Below, in pieces: positions 60,190 through 64,000 of a DNA stretch of 64,000 nucleotides. Position 1 is the first letter of the stretch. Each line of letters starts with the position of its first letter. The notes below the pieces were generated by a model. It was not told where the DNA came from, ran no database searches, and saw nothing but the letters and a program-made list of their open reading frames with translations. The position numbers were made by a program, and so were the translations under genes. The stretch comes from Sparassis latifolia. Lineage: Eukaryota > Basidiomycota > Agaricomycetes > Polyporales > Sparassidaceae. The stretch is taken from assembly GCA_018466975.1 (NCBI GenBank), contig CM031561.1, positions 558,001-622,000 of the forward strand, given 5' to 3'.

Positions 60190-60543
60190 GCCTGTCAATT
60201 CATGCGAACGCTGGCGTCCAACATATTTCGTTCTTGAGACACGATATATGCAGCGTGATTTTGCGCTTGAGCTGTTGTCGCTTGGTCCGGTCCGCTGTGA
60301 ATTACAAGGCAAGATCTTGGCCGTATTTTCCTGACGGCCATGTACATCAAGCGATGAGAGACTAAAAATGATTATAATTGTACGATAGTGCATAACGTTT
60401 TAACAGGGTATACAGCAAGTCATAAAAACAGTACGACGACAATGTGGACATAGCAATAGATAGGTCGTGATTTGGAAAGTACAGAGTACAAACATCATGC
60501 TGAGGGACCGGCCTTCTGTCCATACACCATCTGGTGAGTTGTC
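60190..60543. other. Convergent 3' region between Emp24 and kinesin-8
   Basis: An AT-rich stretch of 354 bp. No ORF, RNA gene or repeat was recognised. Confidence 0.4.
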
Positions 60544-63500
60544 TCATTTCCACGAGGGTTTGCCGCCCCCCGCGCCAGCTCTGAAGCTGATATCCGCACT
60601 CGTGTTTACGTCAGATAGCTTCAGCCGAGCAGATGCGTTCAACCTCGCACTGGATATCGCCAACAGCGACATTCTCTTGGGCCTTTTAGCGGGTGAACGC
60701 TCGACGCTTATGGGGACCCTCCGCGCGCCTAACCCGCCGGCCTGCGATCCACTCGCAGAGTCATTTGCATCTGCTATGATAGGGGATAGCTGTGGGATCA
60801 TGCTCGAGCGTCTCCGCGGTCGGTCGTTCCGCATGGGACCGATGTTGGATCGCCGTCTGCCGCTCTTCAACATACCAACGATTTTTGGTGTCATCGGGGC
60901 TCTCTTCGCAGGACTGTTGTGATGGCGTTCGCGACCCTTTGGAACGTGCAGTGTGTCCAGAGTGCTTGCGCTGCTACTCGATCCCTCGGACGGTGACGGA
61001 ATCCTGTTCATGTTGACGTCTGATAATGGTGACGGACGACGAGGTGTACTAAGAGTCTCGTCATCCTCAGCCAGACTCCCCAGTGTCGAACACTTTGATT
61101 TTCCTTTCAGGAAACCAGGATCCAATCTGCTCGCACGCGGTCGCTTGCGAAAACCATTGGCAGCAGGAGTAGGAGCGGCATTATCGCGTGAGGACGCTGA
61201 CATCATGCTCATGCTCATATTGAGACTATCCTCCGTCTTCTCATCCTCCCATTCGCTTTCCGACCCGCCGATGGACATGTTCCTCTTTAAAACAGAACCT
61301 GAACCAGATGCGATGCCACTGAGATCCGGGGAAGCCACAGTGATCACTACCTGTGGTTCACGTTCCCCACCATCGTCAATCTGGCCTTGTCCCACTTCAT
61401 CCCTCCATTGCACGCCCTTTTTCTTGCCCTTGTCCTTGTCAGATACTCGCCGGTAGGGTACGGCCGCAGCAGTCATGCTCGAACGCAATGATTTACGTGG
61501 ACTCTTGTGCGCCTTGCGTGGAGAGACCATGGAAGTGCCGTACGACGAGGATCGTCTCGACACTCGCGCCTTAGGCTGCTGCGAGACTACAGGTCCGGAT
61601 GTCACACGTCCAATGCTGAGAGCCGAAGGGTAGCCTTTGAAGTTGTTCAGCGATGACGTCCCCGCTGGACTGGAAGCAAGCGCATAGGCAGCGATTGAGT
61701 GTCCAAGAAGTGCCTTGAAGGCGTCATCATTGTTTCCTGCGACATTCTTGAGCGAGGCTGCGAGCGCTCTGGCTGTCCCTTCCAAACCGTCCCTGCCCTC
61801 CGCCACCGCGGTGGTCAGCAGTTGGCTAGCTTCACTCAACATGACGGTGCATCTGCTAACCATCCCAATCAAATTGATGACGGCCTCTGTCTGGCTCACC
61901 GCTGCCTCTTGGAGCGCATTTCGGCCGGCCTCCGCTTTGACACGGTCCATCTCTGCCTTTCGCCATTTGGCGTCGAGCTTGACGTTGTCCACGCTGAACT
62001 CGTCCAGTTTGTCCGATCGCCGCTCGCTCACAGCGCGCAGCATCGCATCGAACATGGCAGCAGAATTGTTTGACCGCTGCAGGCGGACATTCACAGCGGA
62101 TTCTGCCTTGAGAATCTGCTCTTCTGGTCCCATTAGAGCCTGCAGAAGGTGACGTTCTGCCTCCAGGTCCGAGGAAAGAGAGGATGAAGGCGACCTTTGT
62201 GCGTCAACTTGGGCGAGCCGCGCCTGTATGACCTTCAGCTTGGCCTTCGCGACTGCAATTTTGCTCGCACAGCTTGCACCATCTATGATCGACGGCTGCG
62301 TCTGTTCAGCCTTGAGTTGCATGTCACTCTTCGCCTTTTCGACTTCCAGGGCAGCCTCCTTCCTCTTTCGACGTTCCTTCTCCCCCTCTAAGTCACGTTT
62401 CCCGGACAGCCTCGCCTTGAGCTCGGCTACCTCGGTGTTGAGACGGTTGATGGCCTCGACGTATTGTCCAACGTGACGATCAACGTTGACTACGTTACGC
62501 GTTACGACCTTGGTTTTGATCCTTGTGGCGCGTTCAGCGTAGAGAAGGGTGTTCTGAGTATCGTCGAAATGAATTGATGTGGGGGCTATGCAGACGATCA
62601 TGACGGTCTTGCAATTGCCGCCGAGGGAGAACTTCAGCAAGCGGGTGAGTTTACTGTTGCGATACGGAACATGGCGAACGCCGCCGCCGCTTTCGCACAA
62701 AGCATTGATGCAATTACCCAAGGCAAGAAGGGACTTGTTGATGTTAGCACCCTCAACCATGCGTTGGCCCATGTTTGTCGTCGCAGCAGCGCGCTCGCTG
62801 CCTGCAAGATCGATGATAGACAACGTCGCCATTGTACGCTGTTCCGTTAAAGAGGCTGTACGAGGGGCCTGTGTGACATGGACCTGCAGCACGGCATGTG
62901 AACGCGAGGAGGTCTCGTTGGCATGTGTGGGTGACTGTGTTCTCCGCGAGTTACCCAGAAGGACGATCTGCTTGACCTCATCTGCACTAGTGGGTCGGAG
63001 CTCTGCCAGTCCGACTACCTTGACCGTCTTGTCCTCACGAATCTGGAGACCGCCCCGCGGTGTAGGGTTACCCGGCTCGGCTAGCAGATCTCGTATCTCT
63101 TCATTGTATATCTCGAGAAATGTGACCACGACCTCGACAATATAGTCTTCTTTGCGGTCCTCAATTTGGTGGAAGAGGTCAGCCATTGTGAGGTAGATGA
63201 TACCTGCGTCGGCATCTGTGCCGCTGATAGTATGAGTCTTGCCACACCCGGTGGCCTGGACCGTCAGAGATACTGTCAGCGAGGGTACAAGACGCGAAGG
63301 AGTTGGGTTTGCTCACACCGTAAGCAAATATAGTGGCGTTGAAACCGTCTAGTAGATTGCGTAGAAGGGGCTTGGCCGTGTCTCTATAGACATCCTCCTG
63401 CCGTGCCTGGTGGTCGAAGACCTTATCAAATATGAAGCGCCTATCCTTGTACCGCTTTGTTCCCGGAGGAAGAAAACCGCGCTCAACGAAAGCTTTAGAG

Positions 63501-63764
63501 GGATCCTTCTCATCGGGATCGAAGGTGAGAACACGGTCGTCTACTATTCGGATAACGTCGCGGACGGAGGTAGAAGAAGCGGTAGGTCTTCCAGGAGTAG
63601 AGAGCGCGCCGTCACCGCGAAGGCAGTTGTCGTATGTAGGTTGTGGAAGTCTGGCGGCCTCCCACGGGGTCGGGGGGCGAACGCGGACTGACATTTGTGA
63701 GGCATGGCTGAAGTGATATACAGAGGAACTAACCTGCGACGTTGATGGAGCCAGCAGCGACCAT
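60544..63764 (-). CDS. KIP3: Kinesin-8 motor (Kip3/KIF18 type)
   Basis: Kinesin-8 walks to microtubule plus ends and depolymerises them, limiting spindle and cytoplasmic microtubule length. Three exons (63734-63764, 63317-63687, 60544-63255) give 1037 aa. The N-terminal motor opens with MVAAGSINVAVRVRPPTPWE. It has the kinesin-8 P-loop GATGCGKTHTISG (134-146), switch I NETSSRSHA, switch II DLAGSERAA and the family block YRNSKLTRLLKFSLGGNCKT. IKTKVVTRNVVNVDRHVGQY is a kinesin-8 neck signature. Coiled coils follow, and the last 400 residues are a basic, Ser-rich tail with repeated Pro-directed sites. The 31-nt first exon explains why a simple ORF search starts too late. Confidence 0.93.
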
Positions 63765-64000
63765 TGTGGAATTCAAAGATGTCGCTCCTCGCGTTTGGCG
63801 ATGAGTCGCGTGCAATGAGGTCGTCAAGTGGAAGAGAGTCGTCGTCGTCCCAAGTTGAACTCTGAACCAAACCGCACGCGTTCAGCTCGCCTGACCCACG
63901 TGATCGCGCCTTGCTGCTCCGAGTCCATGCTTCGGAAGACTCTTGCCCTCCAATGTCGACCATCTCGCTTGCGTCCCCCGCCGATTTTCACGTCCATCTT
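63765..64000. other. Upstream region of the kinesin gene, window edge
   Basis: No separate gene is visible in these 236 bp. The minus-strand frame that covers it (from 63963) is out of phase with kinesin exon 1 and looks like leader or chance ORF. Confidence 0.35.

Overview
The window is nuclear DNA from a filamentous basidiomycete, most likely an Agaricomycete. Protein-coding genes are split by many short GT-AG introns of about 50-60 bases, the proteins are eukaryotic housekeeping families in fungal versions, and the mobile DNA is a KDZ (Kyakuja/Dileera/Zisupton) transposase relic plus a Ty3/Gypsy element. The species cannot be named from the sequence.

Positions 1-10460 form a transposon island. 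It holds a 1.9-kb minisatellite of two interleaved 32-34 bp unit types, a KDZ transposase pseudogene with in-frame stops, a 97-bp-period array carrying two CTATATAG sites per unit, a degenerate repeat, and a 3'-truncated Gypsy element on the minus strand with a candidate 310-bp LTR. No intact gene was found there.

Positions 10999-35833 are gene dense. In order they carry a membrane-anchored aspartic protease (+), a mitochondrial PPR protein (-), folylpolyglutamate synthase (+), SLX4 (-), a Kap120/importin-11 karyopherin (+), the POLD3/Cdc27 subunit of DNA polymerase delta (-), peroxin PEX2 (-), the PheRS alpha subunit (+), a Prm10/ThrE-family membrane protein (-) and a GNAT acetyltransferase (+). 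Most are convergent or divergent pairs with 170-270 bp between divergent starts.

Positions 35834-45457 are gene poor. A segment of about 3.5 kb (35339-38878) recurs as a diverged direct copy (about 41957-45231). The second copy holds a broken GNAT gene. Between the copies lies a gamma-tubulin pseudogene that still has recognisable introns.

Positions 45458-63764 are gene dense again: EMC10 (-), a small unrecognised protein (+), a BSD2/NDFIP ubiquitin-ligase adaptor (+), the PheRS beta subunit (-), the splicing factor cactin (-), mitochondrial ClpX (+), the Ran-binding protein Yrb1 (-), a p24/Emp24 cargo receptor (+) and a kinesin-8 (-). Where I rebuilt all exons by hand, the summed lengths were multiples of three and all phases agreed: protease 567 aa, PPR 624, FPGS 502, SLX4 793, PEX2 424, PheRS alpha 528, Prm10 810, EMC10 239, BSD2 478, ClpX 497, Emp24 190, kinesin 1037.

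I see no operon or defence system. The most unusual signals are the phase-locked arrays either side of the KDZ relic, the 17-exon ClpX gene with four exons under 20 nt, two GC-AG introns, a TQ-rich repeat in SLX4, and the large duplication bracketing the dead gamma-tubulin copy.
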